Shown: positions 33,915-43,207, counted from the stretch's first letter. The stretch is DNA of 64,000 bases from Niabella aurantiaca DSM 17617 (GCF_000374125.1 NZ_KB893628.1:16910-80909); one strand, 5' to 3'. Notes: generated from the letters alone by a model not told the origin. Numbers and translations are program-made.

Positions 33915-35862
33915 GCTTTAGACTCAGCCCGCCCTGCAACCACCGGCCGGGCATCGGGGCACCCAGCAGATCGCTGTATTCCCGGTTAAGCATATTGTCC
34001 ACCTGCACAAAACTGGTCAGCCTGTTTTTCAGGAAGCCATAAGAAATCCTTCCGTTCATCAGGAAATAATCTTTGGTGATCGCTGCTCCGATCCCTGGTG
34101 CCGTTTGCGGGTTCCTTGCTTTATAAATGGCCGTCAGACTTACGGAAGCCGGTCCGAAATGATAAGCAAGCATGCCATTTGCCAGGAACCGCGCGTGTGA
34201 TAAGATGTAAAAAGAAGGGTTCGGCTCACTGCTTTTGCTGTAGAGCCATACAAAACCACCATTTAGCTGTAACGACTGACAGGATGAAAACCGCCGGGTA
34301 TAGGCTGCATCCGTTTCCCATCCGGTAGTGTTCACTTCGGCTACATTTTTGGCCAACGCATAATTACTGCCCGTTACCAGGTTGTCTTTCCGGGGCATCT
34401 CCGCATAAGGCGTATTTACCCAGTCGATCAGTCCGGCATGAAACCGCTGGAAAAAACTGGTAGAGATCTTTACACCAACGGTGCTAAACCAGTCAACGCC
34501 TGCTTCATAGGTCCAGGATCTTTCAGCTTCCAGGGCCGGGTTGCCCACGCTTCCGCTTTTTACTTCTGCTTTGTTGTAATTATTGTACAGCTCCGTAAAA
34601 TCTGCATTCCGGATGGTTTTGCCTCCACTGGCACGCAACTGCACATTGTTCATTTTATAGGATGCCGTCAGCTGGGGCACCCATTCGGCAGGCAGCGCGC
34701 CGTAAACTTCCATTCTTAAAGACGGGTTTATCGTAAAGTGCGTCCCGAATTTCCGGATCAATGAAACAAAAGGCGCCGCCGTCTTCAACTGGTGGTCGCC
34801 CCGGTCATTGGAACGGATATCCCGGTTCTGAAAATTAAATCCGGCCACCAAACTGGTTTGCCCGGAAAACTGCTGTTGCAATGCAGCCTGCGCCTGAAAC
34901 AGGTGCGATCGATTATTATTAGCGATCGATGTGGGATTGAACGCATACCGGTCTTCCATGCTTTTATATCCGGCATCTACACTTACCTGTGTATTTCCTT
35001 TCTGGTATTGCAGCCGCGCCTGGTTCCACCAGGAGCTGATCGTTTCCGACGCTGTATCCGATGCATAGGTGGTATAAAAATTTTGTGCGGCAAAGTCCCG
35101 GTTGTCATAAGCCGTTCGCAGCGCCAGGTTCCAGTAAGGATTCAGCTTTACCATCAATCCGGCAGAAGCCGCGGTATTGTGAAAATAACCCCGGATGCCC
35201 CGCTGCTGTACCCCATTCGCATTATTGGTCAGGAAACCCGCACCCACATTTATTTTTTCATTCTGATAAAACCCGCCGGCATTGGCATTCAATAATCCGT
35301 ATTCACCCACGCTTATCATTGCAGACGCCTGCTTTTGCCGGGTCTGTTGGTTTTTGTTAAACGCCTTTGTGATGATATTGATCACCCCGCCTACCGCATC
35401 AGATCCGTAAACCGCCGAAGAAGCCCCTTTGAGTACTTCAATCCGGTCGATCTCTGCAGGGCTGATGGGAATATAGCCCGTAAAATGCCCGGTATTGGGA
35501 TCATTCAGCCGTAACCCATCCAGGATCACCAGCACTTGCTGAAAAGTGCCTCCCCTGATCGAAATATCCGTTTGTGCGCCCTGGGGGCCCCGCATCTGCG
35601 CCTCCACGCCGGGAACGTATTTTAACAGCTCGTCCACTGAATGAACGGGCAGGGCTGCAATGGTTTCGCCACTGATAATGGTTATATTCCTTCCCGTTTC
35701 CGAGCTCGTTTTTTCAATAAGGGACGAGGTTACGGTAACCGGGTCCAGCAGGGTATCCTGTGCGCCGGACTTTTTTGTCCACGCCAGGGAAGTAAGGGTC
35801 AGTCCCGCTGTTAATAACAATACGGATGTTTTTGCAGATGCAGTCCGTTTTGACAGTTTCAT
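33910..35862 (-). CDS. TonB-dependent receptor (BtuB/siderophore-type)
   Basis: A 650-residue receptor with a signal peptide ending near KKSGAQ. A plug domain contains ETGRNITIISGETIAALP, SVDELLKYVPGVEAQMRGPQ, TDISIRGGTFQQVLVILDG and EVLKGASSAVYGSDAVGGVI. The barrel ends in a C-terminal aromatic/Leu strand (RWLQGGLSLKL). The compact plug-barrel form without a carboxypeptidase-regulatory domain fits BtuB/FepA-like importers; the substrate is unknown. The frame runs to 36078, but ATG 35862 starts the signal peptide. It is divergent from a MocR-type regulator whose putative operator boxes lie over this gene's promoter. Confidence 0.86.
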   Translation of the reverse strand: MKLSKRTASAKTSVLLLTAGLTLTSLAWTKKSGAQDTLLDPVTVTSSLIEKTSSETGRNITIISGETIAALPVHSVDELLKYVPGVEAQMRGPQGAQTDISIRGGTFQQVLVILDGLRLNDPNTGHFTGYIPISPAEIDRIEVLKGASSAVYGSDAVGGVINIITKAFNKNQQTRQKQASAMISVGEYGLLNANAGGFYQNEKINVGAGFLTNNANGVQQRGIRGYFHNTAASAGLMVKLNPYWNLALRTAYDNRDFAAQNFYTTYASDTASETISSWWNQARLQYQKGNTQVSVDAGYKSMEDRYAFNPTSIANNNRSHLFQAQAALQQQFSGQTSLVAGFNFQNRDIRSNDRGDHQLKTAAPFVSLIRKFGTHFTINPSLRMEVYGALPAEWVPQLTASYKMNNVQLRASGGKTIRNADFTELYNNYNKAEVKSGSVGNPALEAERSWTYEAGVDWFSTVGVKISTSFFQRFHAGLIDWVNTPYAEMPRKDNLVTGSNYALAKNVAEVNTTGWETDAAYTRRFSSCQSLQLNGGFVWLYSKSSEPNPSFYILSHARFLANGMLAYHFGPASVSLTAIYKARNPQTAPGIGAAITKDYFLMNGRISYGFLKNRLTSFVQVDNMLNREYSDLLGAPMPGRWLQGGLSLKL

Positions 35863-35943
35863 TGTTTTTTTCTTAAACTCCATACACTTGTGTCTTGATG
35901 CCTCAGGGCCTTGTGCCCCGGCATTTCTTTCTTTATTTTCCGC

Positions 35944-36006
35944 CAAAACTATTACCTTGCCGGACGACTCAGGTAGTCCGGTTTTTATATAATGAGTAGT
36001 CCGGTT
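35944..36006. promoter_or_regulatory. divergent promoter/operator region between TonB receptor and MocR regulator
   Basis: On the minus strand TAGTTTTG (35951-35944) is a -7 box for the receptor gene. Next to it lie an inverted CCGGACGACT (35960-35969) and two direct 10-base repeats TAGTCCGGTT at 35974-35983 and 35997-36006. The repeats are spaced 23 bases apart, about two helical turns, and the second covers codons 3-5 of the regulator. Position upstream of the receptor -7 box suggests control of that promoter, and overlap with the regulator start suggests autoregulation. Confidence 0.6.
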
Positions 36007-37491
36007 CAATTGCCATACAAAACCCTTGTGCCCATCGACCGGCAAAGTACCACGGCGGTTTATCTTCAGATCGTGCACCAGGTCATTAATGCCATCCAGC
36101 GGGGATTTCTTTCAGGGGGGCAGCAATTGCCCGGCACCCGCGCCATGAGTATTCTGCTGCAGGTACACCGTAAAACGGCAGTAGCCGCCTACGAAGAACT
36201 GGATGCGCAGGGCTGGATCGCCACCGTGCCGAATAAAGGCTGCTTTGTGAAAACCGTATCGCATAAGGATACCGCCAAAAAAAAGCTGGATGCATTGAAG
36301 TTAACAGCGTATCCGGCCAAAGCCGGGTTTCATTTCAGCAGGAACAATATTCTGGATGTGCCCGAACCCACGCCAGGCCTGTCTCTTATGCTTACGGACG
36401 GACAACCGGACTACCGGCTTTCGCCCACAGATCAGCTGGCACGCTACTATACGGCCGCCCTGCGCAGGAAAGTAAACCGGAAACATCTGGGATACCATGC
36501 AGCCACCGGCGACTCCTTCTTTAAAATACAGCTTTCTAATTTTTTAAACAGCACCCGCGGACTGCACATTACACCCAAAAACATCCTGGTAACCCGGGGA
36601 ATGGAAATGGGTATGTATGTTGCGGCCCGTACGCTTATTGGCGTGGGCGATACCGTATTGGTAGGCTCACCGGGTTATTATACCGCCAATATGACCTTTC
36701 AGCAATCGGGAGCAAGGTTGAAGACCGTTCCGGCAGACCAGGATGGAATCAGTGTGGAAGCAGTAGAGCGCATCTGCAAAAAGCAACGCGTCCGGCTGCT
36801 GTACATTACCCCGCATCACCACTACCCCACCACCGCCACACTAAGTGCCCAGCGCAGGGTAGCGCTGTTAAAGCTGTCGGCCACCTATGGCTTCATCATC
36901 CTGGAGGATGATTATGAATATGACTTTCATTATCAAAGCAGCCCCATCCTTCCGCTGGCCAGCGCCGATACCGAAGGCATGGTAGTATACCTGGGTTCTT
37001 TTGGCAAAACCCTGGCCCCGGGTTTCCGGGCAGGGTTCCTGGTAGCGCCTGAAAACCTGGTTACAGAAATGCAGAAAGTACAGGGCATTATTGACCGCCA
37101 GGGAGACTCTATCATGGAACAGGTCCTGGGCGAGCTGATCGCAGAGGGGGAGATCCACCGTCATCTGAAGAAAGTGCAAAAGATCTACCACGAGCGGCGC
37201 AATCATTTTTGCAAAATGCTGGATACAGAGCTGGGCAGCAGCGTTTCTTTTTCCATACCACCGGGAGGTCTGGCAGTGTGGACAAAATGGGAACAGGGGC
37301 TGAATTTGTTAAGGATCAGTAAAGCATTAGCCACACAGGGCTTACAGCTTCCACAGTTCCTGTTATACCAGACACAGGAATTGAGCGCTATGCGGTTAGG
37401 GTTCGGAAATTTCACTCCAACAGAAGCCTCCATCGTGTTAGACATGCTGAAGCAGGCAGCAGCACAGGGATCCGGTCATCATCCACAGTAA
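35992..37491 (+). CDS. MocR/GntR-family transcriptional regulator with aminotransferase domain
   Basis: A 499-residue regulator. The N-terminal winged helix (about residues 20-90: VYLQIVHQVINAIQRGFLSG, LPGTRAMSILLQVHRKTAV) is followed by a type I aminotransferase-like domain. Pyridoxal phosphate would bind the Lys in YLGSFGKTLAPGFRAGF, with YITPHHHYPT and LEDDYEYDFHY as other cofactor-site blocks. MocR proteins sense PLP, PLP-amino acid adducts or related amines. Divergence from a TonB receptor implies control of uptake of a nutrient, but the ligand is not known. Repeated AGTCCGG boxes surround its start. Confidence 0.88.
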   Translation: MSSPVQLPYKTLVPIDRQSTTAVYLQIVHQVINAIQRGFLSGGQQLPGTRAMSILLQVHRKTAVAAYEELDAQGWIATVPNKGCFVKTVSHKDTAKKKLDALKLTAYPAKAGFHFSRNNILDVPEPTPGLSLMLTDGQPDYRLSPTDQLARYYTAALRRKVNRKHLGYHAATGDSFFKIQLSNFLNSTRGLHITPKNILVTRGMEMGMYVAARTLIGVGDTVLVGSPGYYTANMTFQQSGARLKTVPADQDGISVEAVERICKKQRVRLLYITPHHHYPTTATLSAQRRVALLKLSATYGFIILEDDYEYDFHYQSSPILPLASADTEGMVVYLGSFGKTLAPGFRAGFLVAPENLVTEMQKVQGIIDRQGDSIMEQVLGELIAEGEIHRHLKKVQKIYHERRNHFCKMLDTELGSSVSFSIPPGGLAVWTKWEQGLNLLRISKALATQGLQLPQFLLYQTQELSAMRLGFGNFTPTEASIVLDMLKQAAAQGSGHHPQ

Positions 37492-37524
37492 GTGCCGTAT
37501 TTTTTAACGCTGACCGCATCCGTT

Positions 37525-37845
37525 TCAATGCAGGGTAACCGGTTTTCTTTTGCCCTCCATCCGGTCTGTATATTCCACACTGCCCAGCCGGATGCGGAAT
37601 GAGGTCTTCGTGGCTTTCTCCAGTTTCAGCTCCTGCCGGCACATAAACCCCAAATGATTATAGTAAACGGTATGCAGCGCTACGGGCTTCACTTTAAAAA
37701 TACCGGCATCCGCCTTCAACGGCATCCGCACATAGCTGCAGACGCTGTCTTTTTTTATTGATGGCATTACATGGTTTCCCTGCGCAGCCAGCTGAAGGCT
37801 GCAACACCCGGCAAAAGCCAATACCAGGAATGGTTTCCCTTTCAT
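37525..37845 (-). CDS. small secreted protein, unrecognised family
   Basis: A 106-residue protein with a clear signal peptide (MKGKPFLVLAFAGCCSLQLAAQ). The mature part of about 85 residues is basic, with CSYVRMPLKADAG and FMCRQELKLEKATKTSFRIR, including two cysteines that could pair. The frame extends to 38037, but upstream codons lack protein character and the signal fixes ATG 37845. No known domain was recognised. It converges with the MocR gene. Confidence 0.55.
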   Translation of the reverse strand: MKGKPFLVLAFAGCCSLQLAAQGNHVMPSIKKDSVCSYVRMPLKADAGIFKVKPVALHTVYYNHLGFMCRQELKLEKATKTSFRIRLGSVEYTDRMEGKRKPVTLH

Positions 37846-38076
37846 TATTGAAAATAATTGCACTTTCAAAAGTACAAATTCTTTTATTAAGCGCTCCACA
37901 GGAGCACTATCAATGATCGCTGTCCTGCGCCCCCAAAGGTCCGGGGGTGCTTCAGGCAGGCATTCCATTCTTTTATCATTACCCGGAACCATCTGCAGAA
38001 ACCCCAAAACAGAGCTGGGGCTGCTCAAAAAAGGCAACCCCAGCTCTTAAAAGAATATTCAGACAGTGACCTGTGC

Positions 38077-39501
38077 TTATATCTTATAATAGTCTTCCCA
38101 TCCTTTGCGGGGAGGAGCACCGGTTAAGAACGCATCAGCAAAGGCATCATTGGTTATCCGCTTGGTTTCCCGGTCAAAAATGATCTTCCGGTTCAAACGC
38201 TGCGCCATCACCCCCAGGCAAAACACCTGGCTCAGCGGGCCGGCTATTTCAAAGGGAGACCGGGTTTTTTCCTTTCCCTGGCTGGCCAGTAAAAAATTAG
38301 CAAAGTGATTGGACGGGCTCTTGGGCACTTCCGGTAATTTATGCTCCATTTCCTTTGCCTTTGCGGAAGGAATGATGCTCAATGTACTGGCATGGGACCC
38401 GCCTTTAAACGTAAGCGTCTTACTATAGATCTCTTTACCGGGATTGAGCTTTGCAGCCTGGATCTTTTTGCCTCCTACGGTGGGAATGCTCGAATCCAGT
38501 TCCGAGTTGCCAAATCCTTCAGGAAGCCTGGGCTGGTTGTTGATACCGTCATACCAGGTAATCACTACCGGCGGCATCCTTTTGCGTTTGGGAAATTTAA
38601 ATTCAATAGTGCTGGACATCGGGTAGAAATAATCGTTATGTCCTTCCAGCTTCAGCGGGGTGACCTCTTCCGGCAGGCCGAGGTTTAAAAACTGGTGCGC
38701 CGTATCCAGGATATGTGCGCCCCAATCGCCCAACGCACCCATTCCAAAGTCGTACCAGCAACGCCACTGACCATAATGAAAGTCCTTATTAAAATCGTGA
38801 TACATCTGGGCCGACAGCCAGGTATCCCAATCCAGGGTTTCCGGGATGGGCTCAGCCGCAGGGAATTTCTTAATATTCGTATCCCATCCATGCCAGCGCC
38901 TCGGGCTGTTCATATGGGCTGTGATGGCCGTTACATCTTTAATGATGCCCGCTTCCGTCCATGCTTTAAATTGAAAATAATTGGCCTCCGAGTGTCCCTG
39001 GTTACCCATTTGCGTAACCACCTGCGGATATTTTTTCGCCGCCCGGATCATCAGTTCTACCTCATGAAAGGTGCGTGCCATTGGCTTTTCTACATATACA
39101 TGCTTGCCCAGCGCCATAGAATGCACCGTAATCGGGAAATGTGCAAAATCCGGCACCGCAATGGTTACGGCATCTATGGATTTTTCCATTTTATCATACA
39201 TTTTCCGGAAATCCTGGAACTGTGTTGCATTGGGAAATTTAGCGATGGTGGCCTGCGTATGCTTGGCGCCCATATCCACATCACACAGGGCCACTACATT
39301 TGCCAGGTTGGTTTTTGCAAAATCATTAATGATCTCTCCTCCCCGGTTACCGATACCGATATGCGCCAGGTTCACTTTGCCGTTGGCACCGATGATGCGG
39401 TTATAACTGGAAGCATTTACCTTCGTAAATAAACCGGATAACGCCACGCCGGTCGTTGCCAGCGCAGTATGCTGTATAAAAGCCCTTCTTGTTGTAGCCA
39501 T
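38077..39501 (-). CDS. exported Gfo/Idh/MocA-family oxidoreductase
   Basis: A 474-residue protein with an N-terminal twin-arginine-like leader (MATTRRAFIQHTALATTGVAL). The NAD(P)-binding Rossmann fold contains VNLAHIGIGNRGGEIIND and the family motif VYVEKPMARTFHEVE. Long GH109-like insertions with WRCWYDFGMGALGDWGAHI follow, a hallmark of exported Bacteroidota Gfo/Idh proteins. It probably acts on sugars or glycosides in the periplasm using tightly bound NAD; the substrate is unknown. It appears monocistronic. Confidence 0.85.
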   Translation of the reverse strand: MATTRRAFIQHTALATTGVALSGLFTKVNASSYNRIIGANGKVNLAHIGIGNRGGEIINDFAKTNLANVVALCDVDMGAKHTQATIAKFPNATQFQDFRKMYDKMEKSIDAVTIAVPDFAHFPITVHSMALGKHVYVEKPMARTFHEVELMIRAAKKYPQVVTQMGNQGHSEANYFQFKAWTEAGIIKDVTAITAHMNSPRRWHGWDTNIKKFPAAEPIPETLDWDTWLSAQMYHDFNKDFHYGQWRCWYDFGMGALGDWGAHILDTAHQFLNLGLPEEVTPLKLEGHNDYFYPMSSTIEFKFPKRKRMPPVVITWYDGINNQPRLPEGFGNSELDSSIPTVGGKKIQAAKLNPGKEIYSKTLTFKGGSHASTLSIIPSAKAKEMEHKLPEVPKSPSNHFANFLLASQGKEKTRSPFEIAGPLSQVFCLGVMAQRLNRKIIFDRETKRITNDAFADAFLTGAPPRKGWEDYYKI

Positions 39502-39753
39502 TCCTGAAAATTATTTTGTAAAACAATCGATAAAAAAATAAGCAGCGGTGATCTTTTTGAACAACAGCTGTCCTTTTACTCCCAATTATAGAGCGAAGCG
39601 AATTTATGTATTTTAAGCATTGCAGGATCAACAGACCTCGAAATCGTTATCGTTAAGATAAGATCAAAATACGGCTGCTACGCTGATGCCGGATCGCCTG
39701 CGGGGGAGCTTTCCCGCTGATGCTGCTTGTTGATGATCCTCACCCGTGCTCTT

Positions 39754-40146
39754 TTAAACCAGCTCCAACGCCGGATCCCAGAACCGGGTCTTAAAATCCA
39801 CCACCTTATCGTTCTTTACTTTTATCCCTTCCTTTTCCAGCAGCTCCTGCATATAGGTAGGTGTTTTGAAAGCATGCTTTCCGGACAGCAGCCCGGCACT
39901 GTTTACCACCCGGTGCGCCGGTACCTTGGGTTTTACCCTCCCCGCGGCACTCATGGCCCAGCCCACCAGCCTTGCCGATTTGCCGGAGCCAATGGCTTTT
40001 GCAATGGCGCCATAAGAGGTCACTCTTCCTTTCGGGACCAGCCGGGCAATATCGTAGATCAGGTCAAAAATACTGTCGTCCGTTTTACCCGAGGGCCGAA
40101 CGGTCTTCAGCTTCGCCGGATTGCTGCTGCTTTTTTTTACGCGCAT
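39754..40146 (-). CDS. alkyltransferase-like protein (MGMT family, catalytic Cys replaced)
   Basis: A 130-residue protein with the MGMT DNA-binding fold (FDLIYDIARLVPKGRVTSYG, GWAMSAAG). The methyl-acceptor Cys of the PCHRV motif is Ala (A77 in VPAHRVVNSAG). Such alkyltransferase-like proteins bind O6-alkylguanine without repairing it and feed lesions to nucleotide excision repair. The N-terminus is lysine- and serine-rich. It overlaps the upstream DUF5522 gene by 62 bases in a different frame and belongs to a trmB-DUF5522-ATL run on the minus strand. Confidence 0.82.
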   Translation of the reverse strand: MRVKKSSSNPAKLKTVRPSGKTDDSIFDLIYDIARLVPKGRVTSYGAIAKAIGSGKSARLVGWAMSAAGRVKPKVPAHRVVNSAGLLSGKHAFKTPTYMQELLEKEGIKVKNDKVVDFKTRFWDPALELV

Positions 40147-40309
40147 TCAACAACTGTGTTTTTTTGGGTTCCGAAACATTTTCATAATCATAGGGACAAT
40201 GCCGGCAGCCGTTGCTGCAACAATATCCCCGTTGTAAATGATATTTTTCCGTAAGCACCATCTTACCGTCCTCATTCACATAATAATCTTCCCCCTCAAT
40301 CAAGCTCAT
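40085..40309 (-). CDS. DUF5522-like Cys-rich small protein
   Basis: A 74-residue protein with EGEDYYVNEDGKMVLTEKYH followed by GYCCSNGCRHCPYDY, the conserved CCxNxCRHCPY-type cysteine cluster of the DUF5522 family, possibly a metal site. Function is unknown. The C-terminal 20 residues are low-complexity and encoded in the overlap with the alkyltransferase-like gene. Its start overlaps the trmB stop by 14 bases, so all three genes are probably translated from one message. Confidence 0.75.
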   Translation of the reverse strand: MSLIEGEDYYVNEDGKMVLTEKYHLQRGYCCSNGCRHCPYDYENVSEPKKTQLLNARKKKQQQSGEAEDRSALG

Positions 40310-41000
40310 ACCGGATCGCTTCCTTTAATTCCAGGTCCTTTTCTTCACCGGAAAGCACGGATGGCAACTGAAAGGCCAGATAATGGATCCGGTTGCTTTC
40401 GGCAATGTCCAGGCTCTCGTAATAGGTCTTTATTCTCAATTCCTCCGGAAGGTTTGCCGCGCTGTAGAGATCATCGGTCTCTTTGAGGATAGTACACTGA
40501 TACATATCCAGCACTTCTTTGGTGAACCGGTGCAGGTTGGGACTGTCTGTTTTCAGATGAATGATGCCGTCCGGCCGGATCACCTGCTTAAAAATCCTTA
40601 AGAACCGCGGATGCGTAAGGCGCTTCTTCGCCTTTGAAAACCGCAACTGCGGATCCGGGAAGGTGATCCAGATCTCGCTCACCTCACCCGGTGCAAAGTA
40701 CTGGTGCAGCTGCTCGATCTGCACCCGCAAAAAGGCCACATTATCCAGGTTTTCATGAAGTGCCTTCCTTGCTCCTGCCCATAGCCGGTTGCCTTTGATG
40801 TCCACACCAATAAAATTGCGGCCGGGGTGCAGCCGCCCCAGTCCCAGGGCATATTCCCCTTTTCCGCAAGCCAGCTCCAGGGTTATGGGATGTTCATTTT
40901 TAAAATACGCCTTCCATTTTCCCGTCATGTCCCCGGGAAACTGCAGCACATTATGAAATGTGTTGAGCTCTGCAAAACGTACCAGCTTCTTTTGCGCCAT
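40296..41000 (-). CDS. trmB: tRNA (guanosine(46)-N7)-methyltransferase
   Basis: A 234-residue SAM-dependent methyltransferase. ELACGKGEYALGLGRLHP is SAM motif I, followed by NFIGVDIKGNRLW. The ITFPDPQLRF block and IIHLKTDSPNLHRFT are characteristic of TrmB. It forms m7G46 in tRNA variable loops. Its ATG overlaps the stop of the upstream DUF3078 gene (TAATG), and its own end overlaps the DUF5522 gene. Confidence 0.92.
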   Translation of the reverse strand: MAQKKLVRFAELNTFHNVLQFPGDMTGKWKAYFKNEHPITLELACGKGEYALGLGRLHPGRNFIGVDIKGNRLWAGARKALHENLDNVAFLRVQIEQLHQYFAPGEVSEIWITFPDPQLRFSKAKKRLTHPRFLRIFKQVIRPDGIIHLKTDSPNLHRFTKEVLDMYQCTILKETDDLYSAANLPEELRIKTYYESLDIAESNRIHYLAFQLPSVLSGEEKDLELKEAIRYELD

Positions 41001-41938
41001 TATCTGTTGCTAAAACGGTAAGAAAGTCCGATGCCCAGCATTGAGCGTATCTGCGGGCGGGCCGATTCCCTGTCTGGTCCAAACAAACGGGCATCATCGT
41101 CATAAATAAGGTCCAGCGCATAGTTGATCGCAAACAGCTTGCCCAGCTTCATCGTCAGCAGGTTGGTCCAGTACACATCAATGTTCTGCGGATTATGAAG
41201 ATAATTGGAATAGAAGTCAGCACGGCTTTTGAACGAGATGGACTTGCTGAATTCTTTAAAGAAGTTTACGGTAGCAAAAGCACCAAATTCTGTTTTTACA
41301 TGCTTGCTGCTGTCTACACCATAGGCCCCCCGTGCAGAAAGCGAATCATTCATAACGATGGTCCAGCGTGCTGTTACCGGCGAAACAAATACGGAAAAGC
41401 TCTTTACCGGCTTATAGGTAACCCCGGGGCTCAGCAGCACATAGGCGGGCGACAGGAACTGGGAAGTAAGCGTATTTGAAGAATCATTATAGTCGTACCC
41501 TTTCAATATCTGGGAGCGGAAATTGAATAACGCACCCACATCCCATTTTTTACCGATATCATAGGCATATTTCGATACAAGGTCGATCCGGTCATCATTT
41601 TTCCGGGTACCAAGCGAGGTTGTATTCATATAACCCAGGTTCAGATCGAGCGTATTATCCCAGTGATGCCTGCCTTTTTGATAAAACGCATAGGTGCTCA
41701 GCAATGAATTCAGCGCCAGCGAAAATTTATCTCCTCCTGCAGACCAGTTGCTCAATGAGCCCTGCGCGATATTCAAGTTAAATACACCACCGGTCTTCCA
41801 GGTCATCTGCGCGGTATCATTAGCGTCCTTCGCAATTTTCCGGTCGGAGTCGGCCTGCAATTTCTTAACGGTCTCATCCTGCGCATGCAACCATGAAACG
41901 GAATTGAAAAGCAGGACGATCAATAAAAGTTTCCTCAT
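41000..41938 (-). CDS. DUF3078 outer-membrane protein
   Basis: A 312-residue protein with signal peptide MRKLLLIVLLFNSVSWLHAQ. The DUF3078 hallmark WKTGGVFNLNIAQGSLSNWSAGG is followed by barrel strands (HHWDNTLDLNLGYMNT) and a C-terminal LGIGLSYRFSNR. It is predicted to lie in the outer membrane; function is unknown across the family. The frame extends to 41989, but the signal peptide fixes ATG 41938. It is translationally coupled to trmB. Confidence 0.82.
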   Translation of the reverse strand: MRKLLLIVLLFNSVSWLHAQDETVKKLQADSDRKIAKDANDTAQMTWKTGGVFNLNIAQGSLSNWSAGGDKFSLALNSLLSTYAFYQKGRHHWDNTLDLNLGYMNTTSLGTRKNDDRIDLVSKYAYDIGKKWDVGALFNFRSQILKGYDYNDSSNTLTSQFLSPAYVLLSPGVTYKPVKSFSVFVSPVTARWTIVMNDSLSARGAYGVDSSKHVKTEFGAFATVNFFKEFSKSISFKSRADFYSNYLHNPQNIDVYWTNLLTMKLGKLFAINYALDLIYDDDARLFGPDRESARPQIRSMLGIGLSYRFSNR

Positions 41939-42073
41939 AGTGATTGATTTTGGCCTCAAAAATAAGTGTTCCTTTTTTATAAGGGCCAACGCACAGGTGC
42001 TTCTTTTGCAAATCGCCCAAAAACTTTATAAGCGGTTCTTCAAATCTTTCCCCGTTTATACTATCTTGCAAGC

Positions 42074-43207
42074 ATGTCAGACCACATGAATATTGAAGCA
42101 TTCTTATCACCTGTGAACCTCAGGGAGATCGCCGGTGATGAACGTTATAAACCCGATCAAATGGGCAGCAGCATTGATATTCATGAAGCGCTTTTTCCCG
42201 ATCTGGAACTTGCAGACCTTGTATTGGTAGGATGTGGTGAGCAGCGGGGGAATGGCATCCTGGGCACTCCCAGCGCTGCGCCGGATCTCATCCGCCGGCA
42301 GTTCTATTCGTTGTTTTTCTGGCACGACGGGATCCGGATCGCCGACATCGGCGATATCCGGCAGGGCGCGTCCTACACCGACACGGTTGCCGCTTTAAGA
42401 ACGGTGATCGCCGCTCTGATCGAAGAAGGAAAAACGGTGATCATCCTGGGTGGCTCACATGATCTTACAATGGCGCAGTATGGCGCTTATGGCCTGCAGA
42501 AAACCATTATAGAGGCATCGGTCATAGACGCCGTGATCGACCTGGACATGGAATCGCCCTTTGCCAATGATCATTTTTTAATGGAGATGCTTACCGGTGA
42601 GCCCAATTATATCCGGCACTACAATCATATCGGTTTTCAAAGTTATCTGGTGCACCCCGGGATGCTACAGACACTGGATAAACTAAAATTTGACTTTTAC
42701 CGGGTAGGGCATGTAAAAGAGGACATCGAGCAGATTGAGCCGGCGATCCGGAGCAGCCAGCTGTTCTCGTTCGACATCAATGCCATTGCCCATGCTTATG
42801 CTCCTGCCAACCAGCTTACCCCGAATGGCTTCAATGGGGAAGAAGCCTGTATCCTCATGCAATATGCCGGGATGAGTGCCGCCGTGAATACCATCGGTAT
42901 TTACGGGTATGATGTAAAAAAAGACCGGGATGAACTGACCGCTAAACAAATCGGTCATATGTTATGGTATGCGCTGGATGGTTTGCACCGCAGGAAAAAA
43001 GAAGCCGCGCTTACGGACAAGGAAGCTTTTAATGAATACCAGATGATCTTTTCGGAAATAGAAACCACGTTTTATCAAAGTAAAAAGACCGGGCGCTGGT
43101 GGATGCAGCTGCCGGGCAACCGGCTGGTGCCCTGCAGCTATAAAGATTACCTCCTGGCATCGCAGGACGAAATTCCCGACCGCTGGTTCAGGGCCCAGCA
43201 GCGGTAA
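42074..43207 (+). CDS. arginase/formimidoylglutamase-family protein with degenerate metal motifs
   Basis: A 377-residue ureohydrolase-fold protein. The first metal motif is kept as LGGSHDLTMA (H129). The DAHxD motif reads IDLDMES (D156, D158, E160), lacking the His. The SFDxDxxDP motif reads SFDINAIAH (D234, with N236 in place of Asp). Bacteroidota members of this family are often annotated formimidoylglutamase, but with these changes a two-manganese site looks incomplete. It may bind a single metal or be a pseudoenzyme. No other hut or arginine genes are nearby. It has its own promoter region and no close partner. Confidence 0.75.
   Translation: MSDHMNIEAFLSPVNLREIAGDERYKPDQMGSSIDIHEALFPDLELADLVLVGCGEQRGNGILGTPSAAPDLIRRQFYSLFFWHDGIRIADIGDIRQGASYTDTVAALRTVIAALIEEGKTVIILGGSHDLTMAQYGAYGLQKTIIEASVIDAVIDLDMESPFANDHFLMEMLTGEPNYIRHYNHIGFQSYLVHPGMLQTLDKLKFDFYRVGHVKEDIEQIEPAIRSSQLFSFDINAIAHAYAPANQLTPNGFNGEEACILMQYAGMSAAVNTIGIYGYDVKKDRDELTAKQIGHMLWYALDGLHRRKKEAALTDKEAFNEYQMIFSEIETTFYQSKKTGRWWMQLPGNRLVPCSYKDYLLASQDEIPDRWFRAQQR

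Noticed and set aside
35863-35991. Cobalamin riboswitch ahead of the BtuB-like receptor
   Set aside because: The leader is only about 75 bases and has no recognisable B12-box; the space is better explained by the promoter and MocR boxes.
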